A stretch of DNA of 64,000 bases, taken from Phytoactinopolyspora limicola. Its GTDB lineage: Bacteria > Actinomycetota > Actinomycetes > Jiangellales > Jiangellaceae. How positions within the stretch are numbered: position 1 is the first letter of the stretch; the number at the start of each line of letters is the position of its first letter. The stretch covers positions 353,652-417,651 of the forward strand of contig NZ_JAAOEN010000001.1 of the NCBI RefSeq assembly GCF_011320225.1, given 5' to 3'. The position numbers and the translations under genes are program-made. Of this stretch, positions 52,771 through 60,660 are shown in pieces. The notes under the pieces were generated by a model. It was not told where the DNA came from. It ran no database searches and saw only the letters and a list, made by a program, of their open reading frames with translations.

Positions 52771-53739
52771 ATGAGTGAGTCGAACATGGACAGCCCGCCC
52801 CCGTCGGTGGGCTGGATCGGCACCGGCCGGATGGGCGCGGCGATGGCGGCCCGGCTAGCCAAGGCCGGGGTGCCACTGACGGTCTGGAACCGCACCCAGG
52901 CCAAGACCCGCCCGCTGGCCGAGTTGGGCTGCGCCGTCGCCGCCGGCATCCCCGAACTCCGCCGACTCGACGTGGTCTTCACCATGGTCGCTACACCTGA
53001 CGACCTCGAACAGGTCCTCCTTGGTCCCAGCGGACTGCTCAGCGATACGGACCACACACCCGGCATCGTCGTGGACTCATCCACGGTCTCCGTCGAGTCG
53101 TCGGCGGCGATCCGGCAAGAGTGCGAGCGGCGCGGCGTCGCATTCCTCGCCGCCCCCGTGAGCGGCAATCCGCGGGTGGTCGAGGCCGGAGATCTCAGCA
53201 TGGTCGTATCCGGCCCGGCCGACACCTACTCCCGCGTCGAACCCTTACTCACCCACATCGCCCGATCCAGCACCTACGTCGGCGACGGCGACGTAGCGCG
53301 GTTGGTAAAGATCTGCCACAACCTCATGCTCGGTGTCGTCACCCAGGCCATGGCCGAGATCACCGTGCTGGCGGAGCGGGGCGGCGTCTCCCGGGCGGCG
53401 TTCCTCGACTTCCTGAACAACAGCGTGATGGGCTCGGTGTTCACCCGCTACAAGACGCCGGCGTTCGTCAATCTCGACTACACACCCACATTCACCCCGG
53501 TCCTGCTGCGCAAAGACTTCGACCTCGGCTTGGCGGCCGGCCGCACCCACGACGTTCCGATGCCGGTCACCGCGGTCACCGCGGAACTCGTGCAGTCCAG
53601 CGTCAGCAGCGGTCGCGTCGACGAGGACTTCGCGATCCTGCTCGACCTACAGGCGGCCAGCTCAGGGCTCCACCTGGAGCCGGAAGGTGTCGTGGTCGAC
53701 GACGGACTAAGCGCCGCTGACGAGGTGGTGCCGTCATGA
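52771..53739 (+). CDS. 3-hydroxyisobutyrate dehydrogenase-like NAD(P) oxidoreductase
   Basis: A 322-aa beta-hydroxyacid dehydrogenase. The cofactor motif is GWIGTGRMGAAMAARLAKAG (near residues 12-31), followed by FLAAPVSGNPRVVEAGDLSM, the substrate-binding DAPVSGG-type loop, and the catalytic Lys in VKICHNLMLG. Members oxidise 3-hydroxyisobutyrate, tartronate semialdehyde or 3-hydroxypropionate. ATG 52771 is chosen because GGTGAGA precedes it. It is first in an operon with the DddP-like and SSADH-like genes. Confidence 0.88.
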   Translation: MSESNMDSPPPSVGWIGTGRMGAAMAARLAKAGVPLTVWNRTQAKTRPLAELGCAVAAGIPELRRLDVVFTMVATPDDLEQVLLGPSGLLSDTDHTPGIVVDSSTVSVESSAAIRQECERRGVAFLAAPVSGNPRVVEAGDLSMVVSGPADTYSRVEPLLTHIARSSTYVGDGDVARLVKICHNLMLGVVTQAMAEITVLAERGGVSRAAFLDFLNNSVMGSVFTRYKTPAFVNLDYTPTFTPVLLRKDFDLGLAAGRTHDVPMPVTAVTAELVQSSVSSGRVDEDFAILLDLQAASSGLHLEPEGVVVDDGLSAADEVVPS

Positions 53740-54980
53740 GTGACGCCGCTCCCCTGGCCGCCCCCGGACACATGGGTGTCGATTTCGAGCAACGGGTCGA
53801 CTTCGATCGACTCCGCCGCTATCGGCTGGGCCGGGCACGCGCATCGCTGGACACCAGCGGATGTGGAGCGTTCCTTCTCTTCGACTTCTACAACATCCGG
53901 TACACCACCCAGACCTGGATCGGTGGTGCACTCGGGGACAAGATGACGCGATATGCGCTGCTCACCCGGGGTGAAGAGCCGCGGCTGTGGGACTTCGGCT
54001 CGGCCGCGCGGCATCACCGGCTGTACTCCCCCTGGCTCCAGCCGGAACGCTGCCACGCCGGCATGCTGGGATTACGTGGTGCCATCGCTCCGTCCGCGGG
54101 GCTCATGGAGTCGGCCGTACGCGAGATCAAGGCCCTGCTCGACGATGCCGGAGTCGCCGACGAGCCGGTCGGGGTAGACATCGTCGAACCCGCGTTCCTG
54201 TTCGAGATGCAACGCCAAGGGCTACACGTCGTCGACGCCCAGCAGTTCATGCTCGACGCCCGCCAGATCAAATCAGCCGACGAGATCATGCTGCTGACCC
54301 AGGCCGCCGCCATGGTCGACGGTGTGTACCAGGACATCGTCGACGTGCTCAAACCCGGCATCCGGGAGAACGAGATCGTCGCACTGGCGAACAAGCGGCT
54401 CTACGAGATGGGCTCGGACCAGGTGGAGGCGATCAACGCGGTCTCCGGAGAGCGCTGTAACCCCCACCCGCACAACTTCTCCGACCGGTTGATCCGGCCG
54501 GGCGATCAGGCGTTCTTCGACATCATCCACTCGTTCAACGGCTACCGCACCTGCTACTACCGCACGTTCAGCGTCGGCAGCGCGACCCCCAGCCAGCGTG
54601 CTGCCTACACCAAGGCGAGGGAGTGGATGGATGCCTCGATCGCGATGGTCCGGCCTGGCGTCGGTACCGACGAGATCGCACAGGTGTGGCCGGCCGCGCC
54701 GGAGTTCGGCTTCGAGAACGAGATGGCCGCGTTCGGCCTGCAGTTCGGCCACGGTCTCGGTCTGGGGCTTCACGAACGGCCGATCATCTCCCGCTTGAAC
54801 AGCATGACCGAGCCGGTCGAGTTGCAGGCCGGCATGGTGTTCGCACTGGAGACGTACTGCCCGGCCGACGACGGCTTCTCCGCGGCCCGGATCGAGGAGG
54901 AGGTCGTCGTGACCCCCGACGGGCCTCGCCTGCTCACGCTCTTCCCCGCGCAAGAACTGTTCATCACCAACCCGTACTGA
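53736..54980 (+). CDS. M24 family metalloenzyme, DddP-like
   Basis: A 414-aa protein with the creatinase/aminopeptidase P (M24) fold. The N-terminal domain reads VDFDRLRRYRLGRARASLD, then LWDFGSAARHHRLYSPWL, as in the DMSP lyase DddP group. Metal-ligand candidates are Asp in AFFDIIHSFNGY, His in FGHGLGLGLHERP, Glu in FALETYCP and Glu in ARIEEEVVV. The second Asp of the classic M24 pair is replaced by Cys (GYRTCYYRTF). Members of this group are not all lyases. The ATG overlaps the HIBADH gene (ATGA). Substrate uncertain. Confidence 0.78.
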   Translation: MSDAAPLAAPGHMGVDFEQRVDFDRLRRYRLGRARASLDTSGCGAFLLFDFYNIRYTTQTWIGGALGDKMTRYALLTRGEEPRLWDFGSAARHHRLYSPWLQPERCHAGMLGLRGAIAPSAGLMESAVREIKALLDDAGVADEPVGVDIVEPAFLFEMQRQGLHVVDAQQFMLDARQIKSADEIMLLTQAAAMVDGVYQDIVDVLKPGIRENEIVALANKRLYEMGSDQVEAINAVSGERCNPHPHNFSDRLIRPGDQAFFDIIHSFNGYRTCYYRTFSVGSATPSQRAAYTKAREWMDASIAMVRPGVGTDEIAQVWPAAPEFGFENEMAAFGLQFGHGLGLGLHERPIISRLNSMTEPVELQAGMVFALETYCPADDGFSAARIEEEVVVTPDGPRLLTLFPAQELFITNPY

Positions 54981-55033
54981 GCAGTGCCGCGTCTCAGACC
55001 CTCGACGAATCCGCGATGACCACCGGAGCCGCC

Positions 55034-56476
55034 ATGACCACCCGCGATCTACCTACCGATCTCTATCTCGACGGTCGCTGGGTGCCGGCCAGCGACACCG
55101 GCAGATTCGACGTCACCGACCCGTCGACCGGTGAGATCATCACCTCTGTTGCTGACGGCACCGTCGACGACGCCCGGACCGCGGTCGACGCAGCGGACCG
55201 GGCCGCCGCGGGATGGGCACAGACACCCCCACGCCAACGGGCCGAAGTACTGCGGCGCACCTTCGAGCTGATGACCGACCGCGCCGAGCAGTTAGCCCGC
55301 CTGATCACCGCGGAGAACGGCAAGGCGCTGGCGGATGCCCGCGGCGAGGTTGCCTACGCCGCGGAGTTCTTCCGCTGGTACTCCGAAGAGGCGGTCCGCG
55401 CGTCCGGCACTGTTCAGACGGCACCGTCGGGGGCCAACCGGATCCTGGTCGTCCCCCAGCCGGTCGGGATCTGTGTGCTGGTGACGCCGTGGAACTTCCC
55501 GGCGGCGATGGCCACCCGGAAAATCGGGCCGGCGCTCGCGGCCGGTTGCACCATGGTGCTCAAGCCGGCCAGCGACACCCCGCTGACCGCGCTGGCGATC
55601 GCCGCCATTCTCGACGAGGCAGGGGTTCCTCCCGGCACGGTGAACGTCCTACCGGCGCGTCGCTCCGGCGCCGTGGTGTCCGCGATGCTGCACGACCCGC
55701 GGGTCCGCAAACTCTCCTTCACTGGCAGCACCGAGGTGGGCCGGGTGTTGCTCAAGGAGGCCGCCGACCACGTCGTCAACACGTCGATGGAGCTTGGCGG
55801 CAACGCCCCGTTCCTCGTCTTCGCCGACACCGACCTCGACGCCGCGGTCGACGCAGCGATGGTGGCCAAGATGCGTAACGGCGGGGAGGCATGCACCGCG
55901 GCCAACCGCTTCTACGTGGAATCGCCGATCGCCGCGGAGTTCGCCGCCCGGCTCGGCTCCCGGATGGCCGCCCTGCACGTCGGCCCCGGCCTGGACGAAC
56001 GGAGCCAACTAGGTCCATTGATCAACGAACCAGCGGTGGACAAGGTCGCCACGCTGGTCGACGACGCCGTCGCAGCTGGCGCACAGCTGGTCACCGGCGG
56101 AGCGCGGATCGACCGGCCCGGCTCCTACTTCCAACCAACCGTGCTGGCCGACGTTCCACCGGACGCGGCCATCCTCGGCACCGAGATCTTCGGACCGGTG
56201 GCTCCCGTCGTCGCCTTCGACGCCGAAGACGAGGCCATCCGCCTGGCCAACGCCACCGAGTACGGCCTGGTCTCCTACGTCCACACCGGTGACCTCGCCC
56301 GGGGACTGCGCGTCGGCGAGGCGTTGGAGTCGGGCATGGTCGGCATCAACCGTGGTGTGGTCAGCGACCCGGCAGCACCGTTCGGTGGGGTCAAGGAGAG
56401 TGGAATTGGCCGAGAAGGTGGCCACGACGGCATGCTCGACTACCTGGAGCCCAAGTACCTCGCCGTCGACTGGTGA
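55034..56476 (+). CDS. Aldehyde dehydrogenase, succinate-semialdehyde dehydrogenase-like
   Basis: A 480-aa NAD(P)-dependent aldehyde dehydrogenase of the GabD type. The cofactor region is VTPWNFPAAMATRKIGPALA, followed by FTGSTEVGRVLLKEA, the catalytic Glu in MELGGNAPF, and the nucleophile Cys in NGGEACTAANRFYV. ATG 55034 is preferred over 55016 because CCGGAG lies 7 nt upstream. It lies 53 nt after the M24 gene. The trio suggests oxidation of a hydroxyacid via a semialdehyde to a carboxylate. Confidence 0.9.
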   Translation: MTTRDLPTDLYLDGRWVPASDTGRFDVTDPSTGEIITSVADGTVDDARTAVDAADRAAAGWAQTPPRQRAEVLRRTFELMTDRAEQLARLITAENGKALADARGEVAYAAEFFRWYSEEAVRASGTVQTAPSGANRILVVPQPVGICVLVTPWNFPAAMATRKIGPALAAGCTMVLKPASDTPLTALAIAAILDEAGVPPGTVNVLPARRSGAVVSAMLHDPRVRKLSFTGSTEVGRVLLKEAADHVVNTSMELGGNAPFLVFADTDLDAAVDAAMVAKMRNGGEACTAANRFYVESPIAAEFAARLGSRMAALHVGPGLDERSQLGPLINEPAVDKVATLVDDAVAAGAQLVTGGARIDRPGSYFQPTVLADVPPDAAILGTEIFGPVAPVVAFDAEDEAIRLANATEYGLVSYVHTGDLARGLRVGEALESGMVGINRGVVSDPAAPFGGVKESGIGREGGHDGMLDYLEPKYLAVDW

Positions 56477-56524
56477 TTCCCGGCGCCGGGTGCGTTCCTG
56501 GGGGCGCTGCGTACGCCACCGGCG

Positions 56525-56944
56525 CTACCCTCCCGGTGCCACCACGGCCAGAGCGTTGGTGCGGCAGGCCGCTCCGAGCCGGTTGTCATACGTGATCACC
56601 GTATCGGCGTCGAGCAGAATAGCCGTGGCCAGATGAACGGCATCGAGAGTGCGCAACACCTTGGGCGCTAATCGTCGGGCCAGGCTGACGACATCGGTGG
56701 TGATCTGGCGCTCTGCGACTCCGGACAACGCGACGTCGAATGCTTCGTTCACCTCGTCGGCGGTGATCGCAAGCTCTTCCAGCCGCGACTGTAGGGCTCT
56801 GCTGACCTCGATCCAGGCCAGCGACGACGTCACCACGACATCACCATGGTCGAAATGCTCGGCCAGGGTGGCGTCCAGCGCATCCGACTCCGGTTCTTCC
56901 ACCGACCGTTTGATCAGGGCGCTGCTGTCGACGTAGACCCGCAT
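56525..56944 (-). CDS. VapC-type PIN domain toxin
   Basis: A 139-aa PIN nuclease. The four acidic positions are in MRVYVDSSALIKR, SSLAWIEVSRAL, LRTLDAVHLATA and VITYDNRLG. It should cut RNA when released from its antitoxin. The ATG at 56944 follows the antitoxin stop with 1 nt gap; a start at 56959 is also possible. Antitoxin-first order is normal for VapBC. Confidence 0.88.
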   Translation of the reverse strand: MRVYVDSSALIKRSVEEPESDALDATLAEHFDHGDVVVTSSLAWIEVSRALQSRLEELAITADEVNEAFDVALSGVAERQITTDVVSLARRLAPKVLRTLDAVHLATAILLDADTVITYDNRLGAACRTNALAVVAPGG

Positions 56945-56945
56945 G

Positions 56946-57221
56946 TCACACGCGGTCATCGCGGTCGAGGAGGTCCGCGCTGGTGATTCCCCTGGGCAGT
57001 CGCAGCCGGCGAAGGGCCCGCCGGTAAGGCGACCGCGGCGGACCTACCGCGCCGGTGGCGACCAGGCGGTCCAACTCGCTCATCTGTTCCTTCCCGTCCG
57101 GCAGGCCGAGATACCGGTCGATCGCCGCACGGATCACCTCCTGCTGGGAGCGCCCCGACCGGGCGGCCTCACCACGGACGGCTTCCTCCGCGTCGGCGCG
57201 GAGACGGAGATTCGTCGCCAT
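56946..57221 (-). CDS. VapB-type ribbon-helix-helix antitoxin
   Basis: A 91-aa protein. The ribbon-helix-helix region is MATNLRLRADAEEAVRGEAA followed by SGRSQQEVIRAAIDRYLG. The C-terminal tail (YRRALRRLRLPRGITSADLL) should wrap the PIN toxin. It should bind the three GGTACC repeats just upstream and repress the pair. Confidence 0.88.
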   Translation of the reverse strand: MATNLRLRADAEEAVRGEAARSGRSQQEVIRAAIDRYLGLPDGKEQMSELDRLVATGAVGPPRSPYRRALRRLRLPRGITSADLLDRDDRV

Positions 57222-57229
57222 AAGAAAAT

Positions 57230-57258
57230 GGTACCAGCGCGGTACCAGGTGCGGTACC
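57230..57258. promoter_or_regulatory. Three GGTACC repeats, candidate VapB operator
   Basis: GGTACC begins at 57230, 57241 and 57253, so the copies are 11 and 12 nt apart, about one helical turn. They lie 9-37 nt upstream of the antitoxin start. Ribbon-helix-helix dimers typically bind such phased repeats. Confidence 0.65.
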
Positions 57259-57331
57259 GATCATCGTTCGGTGCGGCAGCGATGTCAGTCCTCGCGAGAG
57301 GGGGTTCGCACCCTACTGTCCTGCGCTCATC

Positions 57332-57670
57332 TCAGCTGTCGCGAGTGGCGTGCCTACGGAGATCATGGACGGCTTCTTCGAGTTCGGGGAGGTCGTACTC
57401 GACGGTTGCCTGAAGGATGGCATGTGAGGTGTCGAAGTAGTGGTGGGCGAGACGATCACGCATCCCGGCAACTTCTTTCCACGGGATACCGGGTTGATGG
57501 TCGAGTAGCGTGCTCGGCAGCGCCTTGACGGCTTCCCCGATCTCGATGAGCCGCACCCGGACCGCGTCGAAGACCAGTCCATCGTCGAGTCCGCCCCGGG
57601 TCAGGTGCTGGCGGATGGTGTGGATGGCCGTGCTGATGTCGTTCAGGCGTTGCTGGTCACGACGGGTCAT
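57332..57670 (-). CDS. hepT: HepT-like HEPN toxin (DUF86)
   Basis: A 112-aa helical protein. The HEPN ribonuclease motif RDRLAHHYF (R-x4-H-x-Y) is at residues about 71-79; the Tyr is the residue that MntA AMPylates in characterised systems. Its ATG overlaps the stop of the XRE-MntA gene (ATGA), so antitoxin and toxin are coupled. It belongs to the MntA-HepT type VII toxin-antitoxin class. Confidence 0.88.
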   Translation of the reverse strand: MTRRDQQRLNDISTAIHTIRQHLTRGGLDDGLVFDAVRVRLIEIGEAVKALPSTLLDHQPGIPWKEVAGMRDRLAHHYFDTSHAILQATVEYDLPELEEAVHDLRRHATRDS

Positions 57671-58185
57671 AGCGGCACGAGGTCTTGCTCGATCTCGGCC
57701 CGCACCATGGGCTTCAGCTCACTGGCGGGGATCACGTCGACCGGAACGCCGAGGATGGCTTCGAGCTCTCGCTGGAGTCGGGCCAAGGTGAACAGGCTAG
57801 GACCAGCCGAGAAGTCAGCTAGTAGGTCGACATCGCTGCTGTGGGTGTCCTCACCACGGGCCGCGCTGCCGAACATACGCAGGTTGGATGCACCGTAGGC
57901 CGCTGCGGCCCGGCGGAGCTCGGCGCGGTGGCGCAGCACCTTGCTCCCCAGTCCACGTTGCTGCTCCGGCGCAGCTCGGCGCGGCCGCAGAACCATGTCG
58001 ACATCTTGGCCAGTCGCCTCGATCAGCCGCGTCAGCGTCGCCAACGCCGGCTGGCGCCGACCGGATTCATACGCGCTGACGACACTTTGAGTGACACCGG
58101 CGAGCCGGGCCAGCTCCACCTGCGTGAGGCCAGCCTGCCGTCGGGCCTCGCGCAGGATAGTCCCCGCCGAGCGCAGCGTGTCCAT
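57667..58185 (-). CDS. Fused XRE helix-turn-helix and MntA-like nucleotidyltransferase
   Basis: A 172-aa antitoxin. Residues about 1-70 are an XRE HTH (ILREARRQAGLTQVELARLAG, then VTQSVVSAYESGRRQP). Residues about 85-172 are a minimal nucleotidyltransferase with LRMFGSAARGEDTHSSDVDL, the GS-x-DxD motif. MntA transfers AMP to HepT and inactivates it; the added HTH gives the antitoxin its own DNA binding. The ATG at 58185 lies 7 nt after TATAGT, with no ribosome-binding site, so the mRNA may be leaderless. Confidence 0.88.
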   Translation of the reverse strand: MDTLRSAGTILREARRQAGLTQVELARLAGVTQSVVSAYESGRRQPALATLTRLIEATGQDVDMVLRPRRAAPEQQRGLGSKVLRHRAELRRAAAAYGASNLRMFGSAARGEDTHSSDVDLLADFSAGPSLFTLARLQRELEAILGVPVDVIPASELKPMVRAEIEQDLVPL

Positions 58186-58192
58186 AACCCAA

Positions 58193-58214
58193 ACTATAGC
58201 GGATTGTCGATAGT
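58193..58214 (-). promoter_or_regulatory. Promoter and operator of the XRE-MntA/HepT operon
   Basis: On the minus strand TATAGT (58193-58198) is the candidate -10. ACTATAG at 58193-58199 and CGATAGT at 58208-58214 form an inverted pair over the -10 and spacer, suitable for the HTH part of the antitoxin. No other feature is recognised between 58215 and 58408 apart from the CMD gene leader. Confidence 0.55.
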
Positions 58215-58408
58215 GCACCTTCGCCCTTGTCGGCTTGCGGAATGGCCCGACGCTCCACCGTCTCGCAAGAAATTCAGATGGGCGGGAATCGAAGCTAGTG
58301 CCTAATGGTTGAAGACCCTTGAATCCATTAGTCAGGCGTCGATTCCGCCGGTCAGATGGCGCCTCTGGTTGCCGGCCTGTCGTCGTCTCACCACCGAAAG
58401 GAAGGGCT

Positions 58409-58951
58409 ATGTCCCGTCTCCCCCTGATCCAGCCCGAGGCCGCCACCGGCACCACCGCCGAGCTGCTCGCCGCCGTGAACAAGGCGCTAGGGGTCACTCC
58501 GAACATGACCAAGGTGCTAGCGAACAGCCCCGCCGCGCTCAAGGCGTACCTGGACTTCTCCGCCGCGCTGAACGGTGGGAGCCTGCCCGCCGCCCTGCGG
58601 GAGCGGATCGCGATCCTGGTCGCACAGGAGAACGGCTGCGACTACTGCTTGTCGGCGCACACCTACATCGCTACGAAACTGGCCGGACTCGACGAGGCCG
58701 AGGCGACCCGGGCGCGTACCGGCCAGGCCGGCGACGCGAAGGCTCAGGCGGTACTGAGCTTTGCCGCTGCGACTCTACGCAGCCGAGGTGGAGTCGACGA
58801 CGCCGAGCTGAAGGCCGCCCAGGAGGCCGGGTTGTCCGACGGTGAGATCACCGAGGTGATCGCGCACGTCGCGCTGAACGTCTTCACCAACTACATCAAC
58901 AAGGCCGCCGACACCGACATCGACTGGCCGGTCGTCCACCACCACCACTGA
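58409..58951 (+). CDS. AhpD-like carboxymuconolactone decarboxylase family protein
   Basis: A 180-aa protein. The redox-active pair CDYC lies in [21 protein letters not shown] (about residues 71-90), the alkylhydroperoxidase-like pattern ExxxCxxCxxxH. AhpD-like proteins reduce peroxides or act as disulfide hubs. ATG 58409 is chosen for AAAGGAAGGG upstream. The natural C-terminus ends VVHHHH. It leads a three-gene unit with DUF1348 and PNPOx-like genes. Confidence 0.9.
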   Translation: MSRLPLIQPEAATGTTAELLAAVNKALGVTPNMTKVLANSPAALKAYLDFSAALNGGSLPAALRERIAILVAQENGCDYCLSAHTYIATKLAGLDEAEATRARTGQAGDAKAQAVLSFAAATLRSRGGVDDAELKAAQEAGLSDGEITEVIAHVALNVFTNYINKAADTDIDWPVVHHHH

Positions 58952-59019
58952 TGAATCCCCGGGGCGGCCCGCAACCGATAAGGTCGCGGCCGCCCCGGAC
59001 ACCCCTCACAGGAGCAGAC

Positions 59020-59442
59020 ATGACCCGCCCGCCGCTTCCCCCGTTCACCGCCGAAACCGCACAACAGAAGGTGCAGCTCGCCGAGGACGCGTGGAACAGC
59101 CGCGACCCCGAACGGGTCGCGCTGGCCTATTCCCCCGACTCGGTGTGGCGCAACAGATCCGAGTTCCTCACCGGCCGCGCGGAGATTGCCGCCTTCTTGA
59201 CCCGAAAGTGGGCCAAAGAACGCGACTACGCCCTACGTAAAGAGCTGTGGGCGTACACCGACAACCGCATCGCCGTCCGGTTCACCTATGAGTGGCACGA
59301 TGCCGACGGACAGTGGTGGCGCAGCCACGGCAATGAGCTGTGGGAATTCGACGCCGACGGGCTCATGGTGCGACGCGAGGCCAGTATCAACGACCTCGAG
59401 ATCGACGCGACTGACCGCAGCATCTTCGGGCCACGCTCATGA
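59020..59442 (+). CDS. DUF1348 (SnoaL-like/NTF2 fold) protein
   Basis: A 140-aa protein. The family pattern is [20 protein letters not shown] followed by [11 protein letters not shown] and [23 protein letters not shown]2-like folds bind small molecules; the function is unknown. The ATG at 59020 is preceded by AGGAGC. Its stop overlaps the next gene (ATGA). Confidence 0.88.
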   Translation: MTRPPLPPFTAETAQQKVQLAEDAWNSRDPERVALAYSPDSVWRNRSEFLTGRAEIAAFLTRKWAKERDYALRKELWAYTDNRIAVRFTYEWHDADGQWWRSHGNELWEFDADGLMVRREASINDLEIDATDRSIFGPRS

Positions 59443-60059
59443 GCCGTTTCGCCCAACTTGCCTTCACCGACGGTGTCCGGGCCCAGCAGAAGGCACACGG
59501 CAGCGACCGCGCCTATCGCCGGGCGTTGGACGACACCGGCGGACCCGATCGGCTCGGCCCCCATGAACGAGCCTTCATCGCCGAACGGGACAGCTTCTAC
59601 CTGGCCACCGTTGGCGAAACCGGCTGGCCGTACATCCAGCATCGGGGCGGCCCGCGCGGATTCCTGCGGGTCATGGACGATCACACCCTCGGCTTCGCCG
59701 ACTTCCGTGGGAACCGGCAGTACATCACCCTGGGGAACCTGGATCACGACGACCGGGTCTCGTTGTTCCTGATGGACTACGCCCGGCAGACCCGGCTGAA
59801 GATTCTCGGCCGGGCTCGAGTGGCCGACGGCGAGCGGGGGTTGGCGGTTCCGGATTACCGGGCGAAGGTGGAGCGGGAGGTGCTCATTAGCGTCGAAGGG
59901 TTCGACTGGAACTGCCAGCAGCACATTCCGCAGCTGTTCCCGCGCGACGCCGTCGAATCCACGCTCGGGCAGCTCCAGGATCGCGTCGACGCGTTGGTCC
60001 GGGAGAACACACAGCTACGAGCCGCCGCCACTAGCGCTCGTGTCAGGCCGGTGGACTAG
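59439..60059 (+). CDS. Pyridoxamine 5'-phosphate oxidase-like flavin-binding protein
   Basis: A 206-aa protein of the PNPOx-like split-barrel family. The FMN-binding region is [20 protein letters not shown], followed by [16 protein letters not shown] and the dimer segment [10 protein letters not shown]. Role: a flavin reductase or general oxidoreductase of unknown substrate. A Leu-rich C-terminal helix ([18 protein letters not shown]) may pair. It overlaps the convergent VOC gene by 4 nt. Confidence 0.87.
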   Translation: MSRFAQLAFTDGVRAQQKAHGSDRAYRRALDDTGGPDRLGPHERAFIAERDSFYLATVGETGWPYIQHRGGPRGFLRVMDDHTLGFADFRGNRQYITLGNLDHDDRVSLFLMDYARQTRLKILGRARVADGERGLAVPDYRAKVEREVLISVEGFDWNCQQHIPQLFPRDAVESTLGQLQDRVDALVRENTQLRAAATSARVRPVD

Positions 60060-60544
60060 GTGGCACGGTCGAACGCCTTGCCACCGGGGTATGAGACCAG
60101 CTCGAACTGCATCCCCCACGGTGCCAAGAAGTAGACCCACCGCTGCCCCTCGCTCGGCCCCTTGCTGGCGGTAGGCGCTCCCATGAGGGTGACACCGTGC
60201 CGCTCCAGATGTGCGACGGCGACGTCGAGGTCGTCGACATAGAGGGCGACGTGGTGACCACCGATATCGCTGTTCTTCGGCTGGGTGCGGTTCTGGTCCG
60301 GCGATTCGTACTCGAAGACCTCGAAGATCGCCTGATCTCCACAACGGAAGAAGTGCAGCTGACGCATGACCGCCCGCGGATGGACACCAAGGTGGTCCCG
60401 CATCCAGGTGTCGTCGTCGCGATACGGACCCAGGGTGTACATGTACTCGCAGCCGAGCACTTCGGTGAGGAACCGACGGGCCTGTTCGAGGTCGGGCACG
60501 GTGAACCCGATGTGATCGACACCGCGCAGCCCTGGCAAAGCCAT
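60056..60544 (-). CDS. VOC family (dioxygenase-like) protein
   Basis: A 162-aa metal-binding VOC-fold protein. It begins LRGVDHIGFTVPDLEQARRF, with the first ligand His in VDHIGF, and continues through GHHVALYVDDLD and YFLAPWGMQFELVSY, with the final Glu. The layout matches single-domain extradiol-dioxygenase relatives. ATG 60544 is chosen because GGAGG lies 6 nt upstream. It is divergent from the E1 gene and shares a control region with it. Confidence 0.85.
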   Translation of the reverse strand: MALPGLRGVDHIGFTVPDLEQARRFLTEVLGCEYMYTLGPYRDDDTWMRDHLGVHPRAVMRQLHFFRCGDQAIFEVFEYESPDQNRTQPKNSDIGGHHVALYVDDLDVAVAHLERHGVTLMGAPTASKGPSEGQRWVYFLAPWGMQFELVSYPGGKAFDRAT

Positions 60545-60585
60545 CGCCGCCTCCAAATCGTCGTTATGGATCCTAAGATCCAACC

Positions 60586-60599
60586 ACAAACGATTGCAC
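60586..60599. promoter_or_regulatory. LacI-type operator candidate 3
   Basis: ACAAACGATTGCAC differs from the site at 52744-52757 at two positions. It lies between the divergent VOC and E1 genes. ATGGATCC occurs at 60566-60573 and again at 60629-60636, a second repeated motif in this gap. Confidence 0.45.
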
Positions 60600-60660
60600 T
60601 ACGTCTATAGGTACGGTTAGATGAGTATATGGATCCAATTTATGCCGCTGGAGGTTGTTG

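Noticed and set aside
58934-58951. His-rich C-terminus (HHHH) of the AhpD-like protein as a sign of an engineered tag
   Set aside because: Four histidines after DWPVV are natural in length and context, and the gene sits in an ordinary operon.
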